Shown: positions 18,801-26,474 of the stretch, piece after piece | How positions within the stretch are numbered: position 1 is the first letter of the stretch | Layout of the letters: the number at the start of each line of letters is the position of its first letter | Assembly: GCF_900445265.1 (NCBI RefSeq) | Contig: NZ_UFTA01000002.1 | Location: 1,302,001 to 1,366,000 of the forward strand | Direction: 5' to 3' | DNA length: 64,000 bases | From: Anaerococcus octavius | GTDB lineage: Bacteria; Bacillota; Clostridia; Tissierellales; Peptoniphilaceae | The notes under the pieces: generated by a model | The model's database searches: none | What the model was told of the DNA's origin: nothing | Seen by the model: only the letters and a program-made list of their open reading frames with translations | Program-made: the position numbers and the translations under genes

Positions 18801-18830
18801 AAACTCCAGTTTATGCTGGGGTTTGTCTTC
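18801..18830 (+). terminator. Hairpin at the IS right end
   Basis: GACAAACTCCAG and CTGGGGTTTGTC pair around TTTATG. The same GACAAACTCC word opens the candidate miniature element before module 1. It may serve as a terminator for the transposase gene. Confidence 0.5.
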
Positions 18831-18837
18831 GGTCTGA

Positions 18838-18860
18838 GCCTAGCTTAGCTAGGCTTTTTT
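18838..18860 (+). terminator. Terminator immediately upstream of metal module 2
   Basis: GCCTAGC-TTA-GCTAGGC followed by six T; a near copy of the stem before module 1, showing that the whole upstream region was duplicated with the genes. Confidence 0.8.
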
Positions 18861-18863
18861 AAG

Positions 18864-18891
18864 TTGACTTTATATGTATATATGATATAAT
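18864..18891 (+). promoter_or_regulatory. Promoter of metal module 2
   Basis: TTGACT (18864-18869) and TATAAT (18886-18891), spacer 16 bp. The sequence around it is nearly identical to the module 1 promoter, but with a spacer 2 bp shorter in the TA repeat. Confidence 0.85.
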
Positions 18892-18896
18892 ACTCA

Positions 18897-18914
18897 TATG
18901 AACACATGTTCAAA
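18897..18914 (+). promoter_or_regulatory. SmtB/CzrA-type operator, module 2
   Basis: TGAACA-CA-TGTTCA (18899-18912) is a perfect dyad, a better match to the SmtB/CzrA consensus than the module 1 operator. Confidence 0.85.
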
Positions 18915-18931
18915 TTTAGTAAGGAGGTAAC

Positions 18932-19234
18932 ATGGATGAATCGATAAAAAATGCTAGACTTGAAGATATAATGGAGCTTTCGGACCTATTTAAGGTTTTT
19001 GCAGATTCTACTAGACTTAGGATCCTCCATAAGCTTTTTAATGGACCTATAAGTGTAGGAGTCATAGCAGAGGCTCTTGATATGAGCCAATCAGCTATTA
19101 GCCACCAGCTTAAATATCTAAAGAATAGCAACTTAGTAAAATCAGAAAGAAATGGCAAGTCTATATATTATTCACTTGCTGATGATCATATAAAGACGAT
19201 TTTTAAGACAGGATTAGAACATATAAACGAATAG
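18932..19234 (+). CDS. ArsR/SmtB-family metal-responsive repressor, module 2
   Basis: Paralogue of the module 1 repressor, also 100 residues. Recognition helix region MSQSAISHQLKYLK is identical. The C-terminal helix carries D-x-H-(10)-H-x2-E (DDHIKTIF...EHINE), the zinc alpha-5 site, and no cysteines. AAGGAGGTAAC precedes the ATG. Because recognition helices and operators are alike, both repressors probably act at both promoters. Confidence 0.93.
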   Translation: MDESIKNARLEDIMELSDLFKVFADSTRLRILHKLFNGPISVGVIAEALDMSQSAISHQLKYLKNSNLVKSERNGKSIYYSLADDHIKTIFKTGLEHINE

Positions 19235-19243
19235 GAGAATATA

Positions 19244-19468
19244 ATGAAAGTAAAATACAAAGTAGAAAGTGATAACCTATGTCCAAATTGTGCAGCAAAG
19301 ATTGAAGAGGCTGTTAAGAAAATTGATGGAGTGAATGATGCTAACCTATCATTCCTAACTTTGAAGCTAAAGATGGAATTAGCTGATGGTGCTAATGAAG
19401 ATGCCATTTTTGATGAGGCTAATAGACTTGCTGATAAACTTGAGCCAGGGACTGTCTTAGTGAGGTAG
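19244..19468 (+). CDS. Free-standing heavy-metal-associated (HMA) protein, module 2
   Basis: A 74-residue HMA domain with C-P-N-C in DNLCPNCAAKIEEAV near residue 14. Paralogue of the module 1 protein (75 residues, CANC). It starts 9 bp after the repressor gene with ATAGGAGAATATA upstream. Likely metal chaperone or buffer for the adjacent pump. Confidence 0.85.
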   Translation: MKVKYKVESDNLCPNCAAKIEEAVKKIDGVNDANLSFLTLKLKMELADGANEDAIFDEANRLADKLEPGTVLVR

Positions 19469-19471
19469 GAT

Positions 19472-21319
19472 ATGTTTGAGTCTATGACAGATGCTCACAA
19501 AAAGGAGCTGAGTAAGCTTATAGCTATAGGTATTTTTTCTGTTGTATTAGCAGTATTAAAGAATAATATAGGTGAAAATATATGGATTGTGGGTGGGTTT
19601 TTATTAGCCTACTTGCTATCCGCATGGAATGTTTTGATAAAAGGGTTTAAGGGAATCATCCGTGGCCAGGCCATGGATGAGAACTTCCTTTTGACTATAG
19701 CATCCATATCAGCCTTTCTCTTGGGAGAACAGATAGAAGCTATAGCTGTTGTACTTTTTTATAACTTTGGAAATCTTTTTGAAGATATAGCAACTCATAA
19801 GTCTCGTAAAAATATTGAAGGTTTGTTAGATTTAGTTCCGGATGTTGCCAATAAGGTAAACCCAGATGGGTCTACTACTGAAATAGACCTTGACGATGTA
19901 GAAGTAGGAGATATCCTCCTGGTTCGTGATGGTGAGAAAATTGGTGTGGATGGTGTCGTTATAGAAGGTCATGGACTCCTTGATACATCCTCTGTCACTG
20001 GAGAATCCATGCCAGTAGAAGCCGAAGTAGGGTCTGAGATTATATCTTCATCCCTTCTTACTGAGGGTATTATCAAAATGGAAGCTAAGAAAGAATTTGA
20101 TGATTCTGTTGCAGCAAAGATTATGGAAATTATAGAAGATTCCGCAGAAAGTAAATCTCAAAGTGAAAAAATGGTAACAAGATTTGCCAGAGTCTATACC
20201 CCAATTGTTGTAGCTATTGCGCTTATAGTAGCGATTATCCCTCCCCTATTTTTTGGAGGAGATTGGTATGAATATATATTTTTAGCAGCTACATTTTTAG
20301 TAATATCATGCCCATGTGCCCTAGTATTATCAGTCCCACTAAGCTTTATGTCAGGCCTTGGCCTAGCTAGTGAAAATGGCATACTTATAAAAGGAAGCCA
20401 GTATTTTGAAGGACTAAATAATGCCAAAGTCCTATTATCCGACAAAACCGGAACCCTCACTACAGGGAATTTCAAAGTAAAAGATATAGAATATTTTACT
20501 GACCATGATAGGGAAAAAATCCTCGATTATATATACAATATCGAGCTAATGAGTACCCATCCTATAGCAAAAGGGATAGTAGAAAGTCTAGACCGTGATG
20601 AAAAACATGACTTGTTTGAAGAAGTAACCAATGAAAAGGGCCTTGGTGTAAGAGCTACTAGCAAGGATGGCGACCTAATCAAGATAGGTTCTGCTAGATT
20701 TATTGGCTATCATGGAGAAGAAAATGACAGAGCAATATATGTCTCTATAGATGACAAGCTTGCTGCAAAGGTAATAATCGAAGATGAAATCAAAGACCAA
20801 TCATTCGAAACTATAGAAAATCTACACAATCATTTTGAAAATATAGCTGTAGTATCAGGTGATGGCAAGAAGGCAGTAGAAGAAACAGCCAAAGAACTTG
20901 GCCTAGATAACTACTTTGCAGAAGTAATGCCAGACCAAAAACTAGAAATAATGCAAACTTATCAAAATAAGGACATGAAGACAGTTTTTGTAGGAGATGG
21001 TATAAATGATGCCCCAGTATTAGCTAACGCAGATGTAGGTATCTCCATGGGAGAAACAGCATCAGATCTTGCTATAGAATCATCCGATATACTCGTAGTC
21101 AATGGAGAGTTTAGCCAGATGAGCAAGCTAATGAAAATCTCAGACCTTACCAACAGGACAGTAAGGCAAAATATTACTTTCATACTAGCAGTCAAAATAG
21201 GAATCCTTATAGCAGGACTACTAGGCTATGCAAGTATGTGGGCAGCAATATTTGGAGATGTTGGAGTGTCAATTATAGCTATCCTTTGGTCAATGAGAAT
21301 TTTAAAAAAGAAAATATGA
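19472..21319 (+). CDS. P1B-type Zn/Cd/Pb-exporting ATPase, module 2
   Basis: A 615-residue paralogue of the module 1 pump, the same length with long identical stretches, for example around KEFDDSVAAKIM, MPDQKLEIM and the hinge GDGINDAPVLANAD. It has ISCPCALVLSVPLS (CPC), DKTGTLTTG, STHPIA and FGDVGVSIIA in the last membrane pair. No fused HMA domain. AGGTAGGAT lies just before the ATG, 3 bp after the HMA gene stop. The codons differ throughout from module 1, so the duplication is old or the copies came from different lineages. Confidence 0.95.
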   Translation: MFESMTDAHKKELSKLIAIGIFSVVLAVLKNNIGENIWIVGGFLLAYLLSAWNVLIKGFKGIIRGQAMDENFLLTIASISAFLLGEQIEAIAVVLFYNFGNLFEDIATHKSRKNIEGLLDLVPDVANKVNPDGSTTEIDLDDVEVGDILLVRDGEKIGVDGVVIEGHGLLDTSSVTGESMPVEAEVGSEIISSSLLTEGIIKMEAKKEFDDSVAAKIMEIIEDSAESKSQSEKMVTRFARVYTPIVVAIALIVAIIPPLFFGGDWYEYIFLAATFLVISCPCALVLSVPLSFMSGLGLASENGILIKGSQYFEGLNNAKVLLSDKTGTLTTGNFKVKDIEYFTDHDREKILDYIYNIELMSTHPIAKGIVESLDRDEKHDLFEEVTNEKGLGVRATSKDGDLIKIGSARFIGYHGEENDRAIYVSIDDKLAAKVIIEDEIKDQSFETIENLHNHFENIAVVSGDGKKAVEETAKELGLDNYFAEVMPDQKLEIMQTYQNKDMKTVFVGDGINDAPVLANADVGISMGETASDLAIESSDILVVNGEFSQMSKLMKISDLTNRTVRQNITFILAVKIGILIAGLLGYASMWAAIFGDVGVSIIAILWSMRILKKKI

Positions 21320-21322
21320 TTT

Positions 21323-21357
21323 AAAAAGGTCCGCAATATGCGGGCCTTTTATTTATT
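21323..21357 (+). terminator. Terminator after metal module 2
   Basis: AAAGGTCCGCA-ATA-TGCGGGCCTTT with one mispair, followed by TATTTATT, directly after the pump stop codon. Confidence 0.8.
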
Positions 21358-21369
21358 AGTTTTTAAAAA

Positions 21370-21510
21370 ACAAAGTCTGTCATTCTTAGCAAAAAAGAAA
21401 ATAAACGCATCAAAGGAGCTCCTAGGTTAATAGCAAGTTCGAATAAAATAATACTCTAAGAGACCCTTCGACTCCAAGGCCTAGTCTTTGCGCTCAGGGT
21501 GACATTTGGG
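21370..21510. repeat. Degenerate dyad repeat, copy 1
   Basis: The unit opens with CTGTCATTCTTAGC and closes with GAGACCCTTCGACTCC...GCGCTCAGGGTGACA, which read as inverted forms of each other (the widespread GTCATCCTGAGC...CGAAGGATCTC type of intergenic repeat). No coding frame. It shares ends and spacing with copy 2. Confidence 0.55.
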
Positions 21511-21579
21511 TTTTGATTTACATCTTGAATAAACATTCTAAAAAAAACTGCACTATCTAGATTTACTATTATTTTTTAA

Positions 21580-21722
21580 AAACCAAGCCTGTCATCCTGA
21601 GCAAGTGAGCATAGCGAACGCGTCGAAGGATCTCATAAATTAATATTAACTCCAGTTAGAAATTAGTAGTATCACAATCGTTTTCGGCTCCAAGTCTATG
21701 CCTTTGCGCAGGGTAACATTAA
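21580..21722. repeat. Degenerate dyad repeat, copy 2
   Basis: It opens with GCCTGTCATCCTGAGCAAG and continues GCGTCGAAGGATCTCAT; the closing half, TTTTCGGCTCCAAG...GCGCAGGGTAACA, is decayed. TTTTTAAAAA/CAA-AG context precedes both copies. The interval between the copies (21511-21579) holds nothing I recognise. Confidence 0.55.
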
Positions 21723-21760
21723 TATTTTTAGATTTTTATTTTAATTCTATTTTTTCACCC

Positions 21761-22423
21761 TTAAAGAGCCAACTGATTAAAAACCTCATCCTCATACTTA
21801 TTCCAAATTATAAATCCTTGGGTCTTATCTTCTTTTGAATCTTCTTTTTTATAATTTTTATCTAGTCTACTATTTTCATTAGGTAGCAAAGAAGCTGGAG
21901 TACCTGGAATATATAAATAATAATCCGCATCAGGCTTTATCCCTAGAGCAAAGTCTACATTAAAATAAATATCATCATAACGGCCATATTCTGAAGTTAT
22001 TTCAAAATTATCAAGTTTCATTTTATAAATATTATCATTAATTTGCTCTACAATTTTAAATTTGCCTTTAAAATCAGAAGTATGGATCTCTTCTCCCCTA
22101 TGCCAAATCCACGCATACTCAGTAAGTCCAGCATCAAAACCATCATTTTTTATTTTCCCAAAGTATGAGCCAGTAAAATTGCCATCTTCTAGAAATTCTA
22201 AATTAGTCCAGCCTGTATCTTCTCCATAATTTCTTACAAGTTTTTGACCCTTCAATTTTTCAAAAAGAAATTTTTGAAGTTCTTCTAAGCTAGGTCCTTT
22301 TCCTTCTTTTTCTTCCAAATTTACAACTTCTGGTGTTTCAGATCTTTTTTCACATCCATTTACTAAAAATAAAGTTAATACTAGTAATAATAACCTTTCT
22401 ATATAAATTTTTAATCTATTCAT
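21761..22423 (-). CDS. Lipoprotein of unknown function (220 aa)
   Basis: Residues 1-24 form a lipoprotein signal peptide ending in the lipobox LVNGC. The mature part is a mixed, mostly beta-strand protein of about 195 residues with the pattern TGWTNLEFLEDGNFTGSYFG and a later LDNFEITSEYGRYDD, reminiscent of small extracytoplasmic beta-barrel lipoproteins from Firmicutes. I do not recognise a named family. It stands alone; the start follows AAAAGGAATTAGAATTGC. Confidence 0.7.
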   Translation of the reverse strand: MNRLKIYIERLLLLVLTLFLVNGCEKRSETPEVVNLEEKEGKGPSLEELQKFLFEKLKGQKLVRNYGEDTGWTNLEFLEDGNFTGSYFGKIKNDGFDAGLTEYAWIWHRGEEIHTSDFKGKFKIVEQINDNIYKMKLDNFEITSEYGRYDDIYFNVDFALGIKPDADYYLYIPGTPASLLPNENSRLDKNYKKEDSKEDKTQGFIIWNKYEDEVFNQLAL

Positions 22424-22544
22424 GCAATTCTAATTCCTTTTCTTTTTCAATTTTCAGTGATAATATTATTAGTTATTAAAATTATTATACTATATTAGCA
22501 TCCCTATATTTTATAGGTTTTATAAATAAATATATAAAATATCC

Positions 22545-22573
22545 TTGCAAATTTTATAGTTTTGCTCTATAAT
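22545..22573 (+). promoter_or_regulatory. Promoter of the thiSFGH operon
   Basis: TTGCAA (22545-22550) and TATAAT (22568-22573) with a 17-bp spacer; transcription would begin at the 5' edge of the TPP aptamer. Confidence 0.8.
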
Positions 22574-22580
22574 GTATTTG

Positions 22581-22662
22581 AAGCTAGGGGTGCTTCATAG
22601 CTGAGAGACTTTGGTCAACCCTTAAAACTTGATGCGGCTAATACCGTCGAAAGAAAGCTAAC
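22581..22662 (+). ncRNA. TPP riboswitch (THI element)
   Basis: The conserved THI-box parts are in order: GGGGTGC, then CTGAGAGA, ACCCTTAAAACTTGATGC and GGCTAATACCGTCGAAAG. It lies between the promoter and a terminator ahead of thiS. Thiamine pyrophosphate binding should favour the terminator at 22679; the aptamer's GAGAG can pair with CTCTC in the terminator's left arm and loop, a simple antiterminator. Confidence 0.95.
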
Positions 22663-22678
22663 TATAAAGCTAAGTTTT

Positions 22679-22709
22679 AAAGACTCTCTCAATAGAGTCT
22701 TTTTATTTT
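22679..22709 (+). terminator. TPP riboswitch expression-platform terminator
   Basis: AAAGACTC-TCTCAATA-GAGTCTTT followed by a T-rich run, 20 nt after the aptamer. Confidence 0.88.
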
Positions 22710-22766
22710 ATAAATTTTTAAGTCTCTTGGACAATTAAATATTTTTTAAAGTTGAGAGTGCACTAG

Positions 22767-22816
22767 GCGCGAAGGGGCATACCACCACGGGTATGGTATT
22801 TCCTTCGCGCTTTTTT
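22767..22816 (+). terminator. Second hairpin terminator just before thiS
   Basis: GCGCGAAGG pairs perfectly with CCTTCGCGC, an inner CATACC/GGTATG stem extends it, and TTTTTT follows. It lies within 20 bp of the thiS ribosome site. Nothing recognisable as an aptamer precedes it (22710-22766), so its control is unknown. Confidence 0.75.
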
Positions 22817-22834
22817 AATAAGGAGGTGAAAATA

Positions 22835-23032
22835 ATGATAAAAGTAAACGCTAAAGAACTTTCTTTCGTAGAAAATGAAAGTCTATACGACTTATTAGAG
22901 CGTGCTAACTTTAACCCAGGCTTTGTAGCTGTAGAAGTTGACGAAAAGTTAGTAAAAAGAGAAAACTTTAAAAACTACTTTTTACAAGACGGCGCAAAAG
23001 TCGAAGTATTTTCATTTGTTGGAGGAGGTTAA
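22835..23032 (+). CDS. thiS: Sulfur carrier protein ThiS
   Basis: The 65-residue ubiquitin-like sulfur carrier of thiazole synthesis. The C-terminus ends in the needed Gly-Gly (VEVFSFVGGG), which ThiF adenylates and which becomes a thiocarboxylate. AAGGAGGTGAAAATA precedes the ATG at 22835. An in-frame ATG upstream lies within the hairpin terminator and is rejected. Confidence 0.95.
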   Translation: MIKVNAKELSFVENESLYDLLERANFNPGFVAVEVDEKLVKRENFKNYFLQDGAKVEVFSFVGGG

Positions 23033-23033
23033 A

Positions 23034-23648
23034 ATGGATGATATCAGAAAAAAGGTTTTAGGAAGACAAGATCCTATAGTAAACGAAAAGCTAAAAAATG
23101 CTAAGGTTTCTGTATTAGGATGTGGTGGTTTAGGGTCAAATATTGCTATGACCCTAGCCCGTGCTGGTGTGGGTGAGCTTTACCTTTATGATTTTGATAC
23201 GATAGAATATTCTAATCTAAATCGCCAAAATTTTACCCTGGATGAGCTGGGAGGAGATAAGGCCCTACTTACTAAAAAGAAAATTGAGTCCACCTTACCT
23301 TATGTAGAATGCCACAATCAAAATATCTATCTAACAACTGAAAATATGGATACTATAGCCCATAAAACAGATATATTTATAGAAGCCTTTGATAATAAAG
23401 AGTCTAAGACTATGCTATTTGACTACTTTGTAGGCAGAAAAGATAAATATCTTATCTCAGGTACAGGAGTATCAGGTCTAGGTGAGCTTAGTGATATAAA
23501 AATAAAGCAAATAGATAATGTTACTTTGATAGGTGATTTTACGTCAAATCCTGATGAGGGATTATACCTTGCCTATGTAGGAATTATAGCAAATCTTGAG
23601 GCCTTGACAGCTATAAAGATTCTAACAGGAGATTATAATGGAAAATAA
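23034..23648 (+). CDS. thiF: Sulfur carrier adenylyltransferase ThiF (short form)
   Basis: An E1-like enzyme that adenylates the ThiS C-terminus. At 204 residues it is the short clostridial form. The nucleotide loop is [10 protein letters not shown] near residue 24, followed by [17 protein letters not shown], which holds the Asp and the Arg-Gln of the ATP site. No zinc CxxC pairs are present, as expected of the short form. The ATG at 23034 follows the thiS stop by 1 bp, with GGAGGAGGTTAAA inside the thiS end. Confidence 0.92.
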   Translation: MDDIRKKVLGRQDPIVNEKLKNAKVSVLGCGGLGSNIAMTLARAGVGELYLYDFDTIEYSNLNRQNFTLDELGGDKALLTKKKIESTLPYVECHNQNIYLTTENMDTIAHKTDIFIEAFDNKESKTMLFDYFVGRKDKYLISGTGVSGLGELSDIKIKQIDNVTLIGDFTSNPDEGLYLAYVGIIANLEALTAIKILTGDYNGK

Positions 23649-24408
23649 AGATTATTTAGAACTAGGAGATAAAAAATTTACTTCCAGATTTATTTTAGGA
23701 AGTGGAAAATATTCCCCAGAATTAATAGATGCTGCAATAAAAAGTGCAGGAGCACAAATGATAACAGTAGCTTTAAGAAGAGCAAATACAAAGGATGTAG
23801 CAAATATTATAAACTATATCCCAGATGATATAATCATCATTCCAAATACATCTGGAGCGCGCAATGCCGATGAAGCTATCAGAATTGCAAGACTTGCCAG
23901 AGAAATGGGTTGCGGTAATTTTGTAAAAATAGAAATAATGAGAGATAGTAAATATCTTTTACCAGATAATTATGAAACCTTAAAAGCAACTGAAGTTTTG
24001 GCAAAAGAAAATTTTATAGTACTACCTTATATGTATCCTGATTTAAATTTTGCAAGGGATTTAAGAGATGCTGGAGCAAGTGCTATTATGCCATTAGCAA
24101 GTCCAATCGGTTCAAATAAAGGCTTATCAACCAAAGACTTTATAAAAATAATAATAGATGAAATAGATTTACCAGTTATAGTTGATGCAGGAATAGGAAC
24201 ACCATCCCAAGCAGCAGAAGCAATGGAAATGGGAGCTGCTGCAATTATGGCAAATACTGGAATTGCCAGTGCTGGTAATATTACTTTGATGGCAGAAGCA
24301 TTCAAATTGGGAATTGAAGCTGGCAGACTCGCTTATTTATCAAAACCAGGTAGAATTCTAAATCAAGGGGCAGATCCATCTAGCCCATTAAGGGACTTTT
24401 TTGATTAA
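23638..24408 (+). CDS. thiG: Thiazole synthase ThiG
   Basis: A TIM-barrel enzyme that joins deoxyxylulose phosphate, ThiS-thiocarboxylate and dehydroglycine into the thiazole. It has 256 residues. [12 protein letters not shown] at the N-terminus, TVALRRAN with the imine-forming residue region nearby, and [21 protein letters not shown] near the phosphate site are diagnostic. The start overlaps thiF by 11 bp with AGGAGATTATA upstream. Confidence 0.96.
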   Translation: MENKDYLELGDKKFTSRFILGSGKYSPELIDAAIKSAGAQMITVALRRANTKDVANIINYIPDDIIIIPNTSGARNADEAIRIARLAREMGCGNFVKIEIMRDSKYLLPDNYETLKATEVLAKENFIVLPYMYPDLNFARDLRDAGASAIMPLASPIGSNKGLSTKDFIKIIIDEIDLPVIVDAGIGTPSQAAEAMEMGAAAIMANTGIASAGNITLMAEAFKLGIEAGRLAYLSKPGRILNQGADPSSPLRDFFD

Positions 24409-25570
24409 TATGAATATTAAAAGTGTAGAAGATTATTTTCCAGGAATGGATATAATCGATTCAGATATAGAAGAAAAAATCGAAACTATATACAATGAGG
24501 TGAAAAATAGAGAAGTTGATAAGGCGAGTATATCAGCATCATTACAAGCAGAAAGTATATCCTACCAAGATTTTTATAACATTTTAAAAATAGATCCAGA
24601 CGAATATTTAGAAATCATGGCAGAAAAAGCCTATGATAAAAGAATAAGATATTTTGGTAATAATGTTAGCTTGTTTTCCCCAATTTATATAGCAAATTAC
24701 TGCGAAAATTCATGCAAATATTGTGGCTTTAGAGCACAAAGTGATATTAAAAGAGCAAAGCTGACTTATGAGGAAATAGAAGCAGAGATGAAGGCATTGG
24801 CTGCTACTGGCATAGAAGACGTATTAATTCTTACAGGAGAAAGTGAGAAATTTTCATCAATCGATTATATAGCAAAGGCTTGTGAAATAGCAAAAAAATA
24901 TTTTAAAGTAATAGGTATAGAAATATATCCTACAAATGTAGCAGATTACAAAAAATTAAGACAAGCTGGAGCAGATTTTGTAACAGTTTTCCAAGAATCT
25001 TATAATAAAAAGTATTATGATTTTTATCATCCAGCAGGACATAAGAGATCTTTTTCTTACAGGATAAACACTCAAGAAAGAGCTTTGATGGGCGGTATGC
25101 GTGGAGTAGGTTTTGGAACACTTTTTGGCTTAGGAGATCCTATAGAAGAAGCCTTCAAATTAGGAGTGCATGCAAGCCTAATTCAAAAAAAATATCCACA
25201 AGCAGAAATAGCTATTTCTCTACCAAGAATAAGACCAACACACGGAGCAGATGAGACTTTGATTTTTGAAAATATAGTAGATGATAAGAAATTTTTCCAA
25301 ATCCTACTAGCAATTAGAATATTTTTACCATATGCATCCATCACCCTATCCACTAGGGAGTCAAGAGACTTTAGAAATCTAGCAGTAAAATACGCAGCAA
25401 CAAAGGTCTCAGCATCAGTAGACACCTCAATAGGACATAGAGCCAAAAAAAGCGAAAATGGCGGCGATAGCCAATTTGAAATAGATGATAAAAGAAGCAC
25501 AGATGATGTAGTAAGTGACTTAAAAGAAATAGGAATGACAGCAATATATTCTGATTATATTGATTTATAA
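24401..25570 (+). CDS. thiH: 2-iminoacetate synthase ThiH (radical SAM)
   Basis: A radical SAM tyrosine lyase producing dehydroglycine for ThiG; this is the anaerobic route, replacing ThiO. The iron-sulfur cysteines are CENSCKYC (CX3CX2C) near residue 98. [12 protein letters not shown] and [12 protein letters not shown] are ThiH segments. The start is uncertain: a TTG at 24401 stands 5 nt after AAGGGA, while the ATG at 24410 is 14 nt away; both overlap or abut the thiG end. ThiH is last in the operon; thiE and thiD are not here. Confidence 0.95.
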   Translation: MINMNIKSVEDYFPGMDIIDSDIEEKIETIYNEVKNREVDKASISASLQAESISYQDFYNILKIDPDEYLEIMAEKAYDKRIRYFGNNVSLFSPIYIANYCENSCKYCGFRAQSDIKRAKLTYEEIEAEMKALAATGIEDVLILTGESEKFSSIDYIAKACEIAKKYFKVIGIEIYPTNVADYKKLRQAGADFVTVFQESYNKKYYDFYHPAGHKRSFSYRINTQERALMGGMRGVGFGTLFGLGDPIEEAFKLGVHASLIQKKYPQAEIAISLPRIRPTHGADETLIFENIVDDKKFFQILLAIRIFLPYASITLSTRESRDFRNLAVKYAATKVSASVDTSIGHRAKKSENGGDSQFEIDDKRSTDDVVSDLKEIGMTAIYSDYIDL

Positions 25571-25616
25571 AAAATAAGCTCCCAGTCCATTTTAGGATAT
25601 GGGAGCTATTTTATTT
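25571..25616. terminator. Bidirectional terminator, thi operon and CPBP gene
   Basis: AGCTCCCA (25577-25584) and TGGGAGCT (25600-25607), with T-rich runs on both sides. It follows thiH and overlaps the last codons of the convergent CPBP protease gene. Confidence 0.8.
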
Positions 25617-26413
25617 ATATCTGTCTGCTTATTTTTTCTCTTATAAAGATAATATATTATCATAATCATGATTATATTAACGATACATACGAATATACTA
25701 CCTTCCATTTTAAAACTACCACCAGATACGAGCTGATTTCCAATTATTTTTATATTATATAAATGAGGATAATCTTCTGCTAAGGATACTGTGCCAAATA
25801 TTATGCCGCCCATAACATTCCATATAAAATGCATGATTATAGGCATTAATAATGAATTAGTGTATTCTAAAATAATAGTCATTAGTAAAGACATAGTAAG
25901 GACATTTACAACTGCGATAGGACCTGCTTCAAATGCTCCTCCGTGCATAAAAGTAAATAATAAAGTGCTAACAATTGTCGCAACTATAATATTATATTCT
26001 CTCTTTAATAATTGATAAATATATCCGCGAACCAAAAACTCCTGCATAATAGTATTTATAAATGCAGAAACTATCCAAATGCTTAACATATTTATATAAT
26101 TTTTGTCAGTTATTTCCAAATATCCTAGACTATTAAGCAATAAGAATGGTATAAAAAACCATATTAAGCCTAGCAATATTCCTGATAAAGTTTGTTTGGA
26201 TGGTTTTTCAAAATACATTATAGATAATCGATCTTTCTCAAAACTATTAAATACATATGTAAGAATTACTATAGCTAAAAAAGGAACTAATTCAGCTATA
26301 AATCTCCACCATACATCAGAAATACCCTCAGGTATTGGAATTAATACAGATATCGCTATCCAAGACACAAAAAATATTAATATTTTAAAAGTAGTTTTAA
26401 TTAATTTTCCCAT
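25592..26413 (-). CDS. CPBP-family intramembrane metalloprotease (CAAX protease-like)
   Basis: A 273-residue protein with about eight membrane helices. The three CPBP motifs are visible: NTIMQEFLVRGYIYQ (motif 1, normally EExxxR; here QExxxR), TFMHGGAFEAG (motif 2, FxxxH) and MHFIWNVMGG (motif 3, HxxxN). The first Glu of motif 1 is replaced by Gln, though the second Glu, Arg and both His remain. Members cleave prenylated or peptide substrates and often give bacteriocin self-immunity. No bacteriocin gene is adjacent. Confidence 0.85.
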   Translation of the reverse strand: MGKLIKTTFKILIFFVSWIAISVLIPIPEGISDVWWRFIAELVPFLAIVILTYVFNSFEKDRLSIMYFEKPSKQTLSGILLGLIWFFIPFLLLNSLGYLEITDKNYINMLSIWIVSAFINTIMQEFLVRGYIYQLLKREYNIIVATIVSTLLFTFMHGGAFEAGPIAVVNVLTMSLLMTIILEYTNSLLMPIIMHFIWNVMGGIIFGTVSLAEDYPHLYNIKIIGNQLVSGGSFKMEGSIFVCIVNIIMIMIIYYLYKRKNKQTDINKIAPIS

Positions 26414-26474
26414 ATCATGATTATACTTTTAATTTAATTAATGTAAAATTCCAATATATTAATATTTCTAGTAT

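Larger units (their letters stand above)
17278..18836 (+). mobile_element. Second IS1182-family element, transposase nonsense-mutated
   Basis: The left CAGAGTGTCGACAAA (17278-17292) and the inverse of the right TTTGTCTTCGGTCTG (18822-18836) agree at 11 of 15 bases, marking likely terminal repeats. The element lies exactly between the two metal modules. Its transposase has an in-frame TAA. The ends are approximate because I found no target duplication. Confidence 0.6.

Noticed and set aside
12767..18836. Composite transposon formed by the two IS1182-family elements
   Set aside because: The two transposases and terminal repeats are clearly different, so they cannot act as a matched pair.
22710..22816. 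Second TPP or other known riboswitch before thiS
   Set aside because: The sequence before the hairpin lacks the conserved THI words and any other aptamer I know; only a terminator can be supported.
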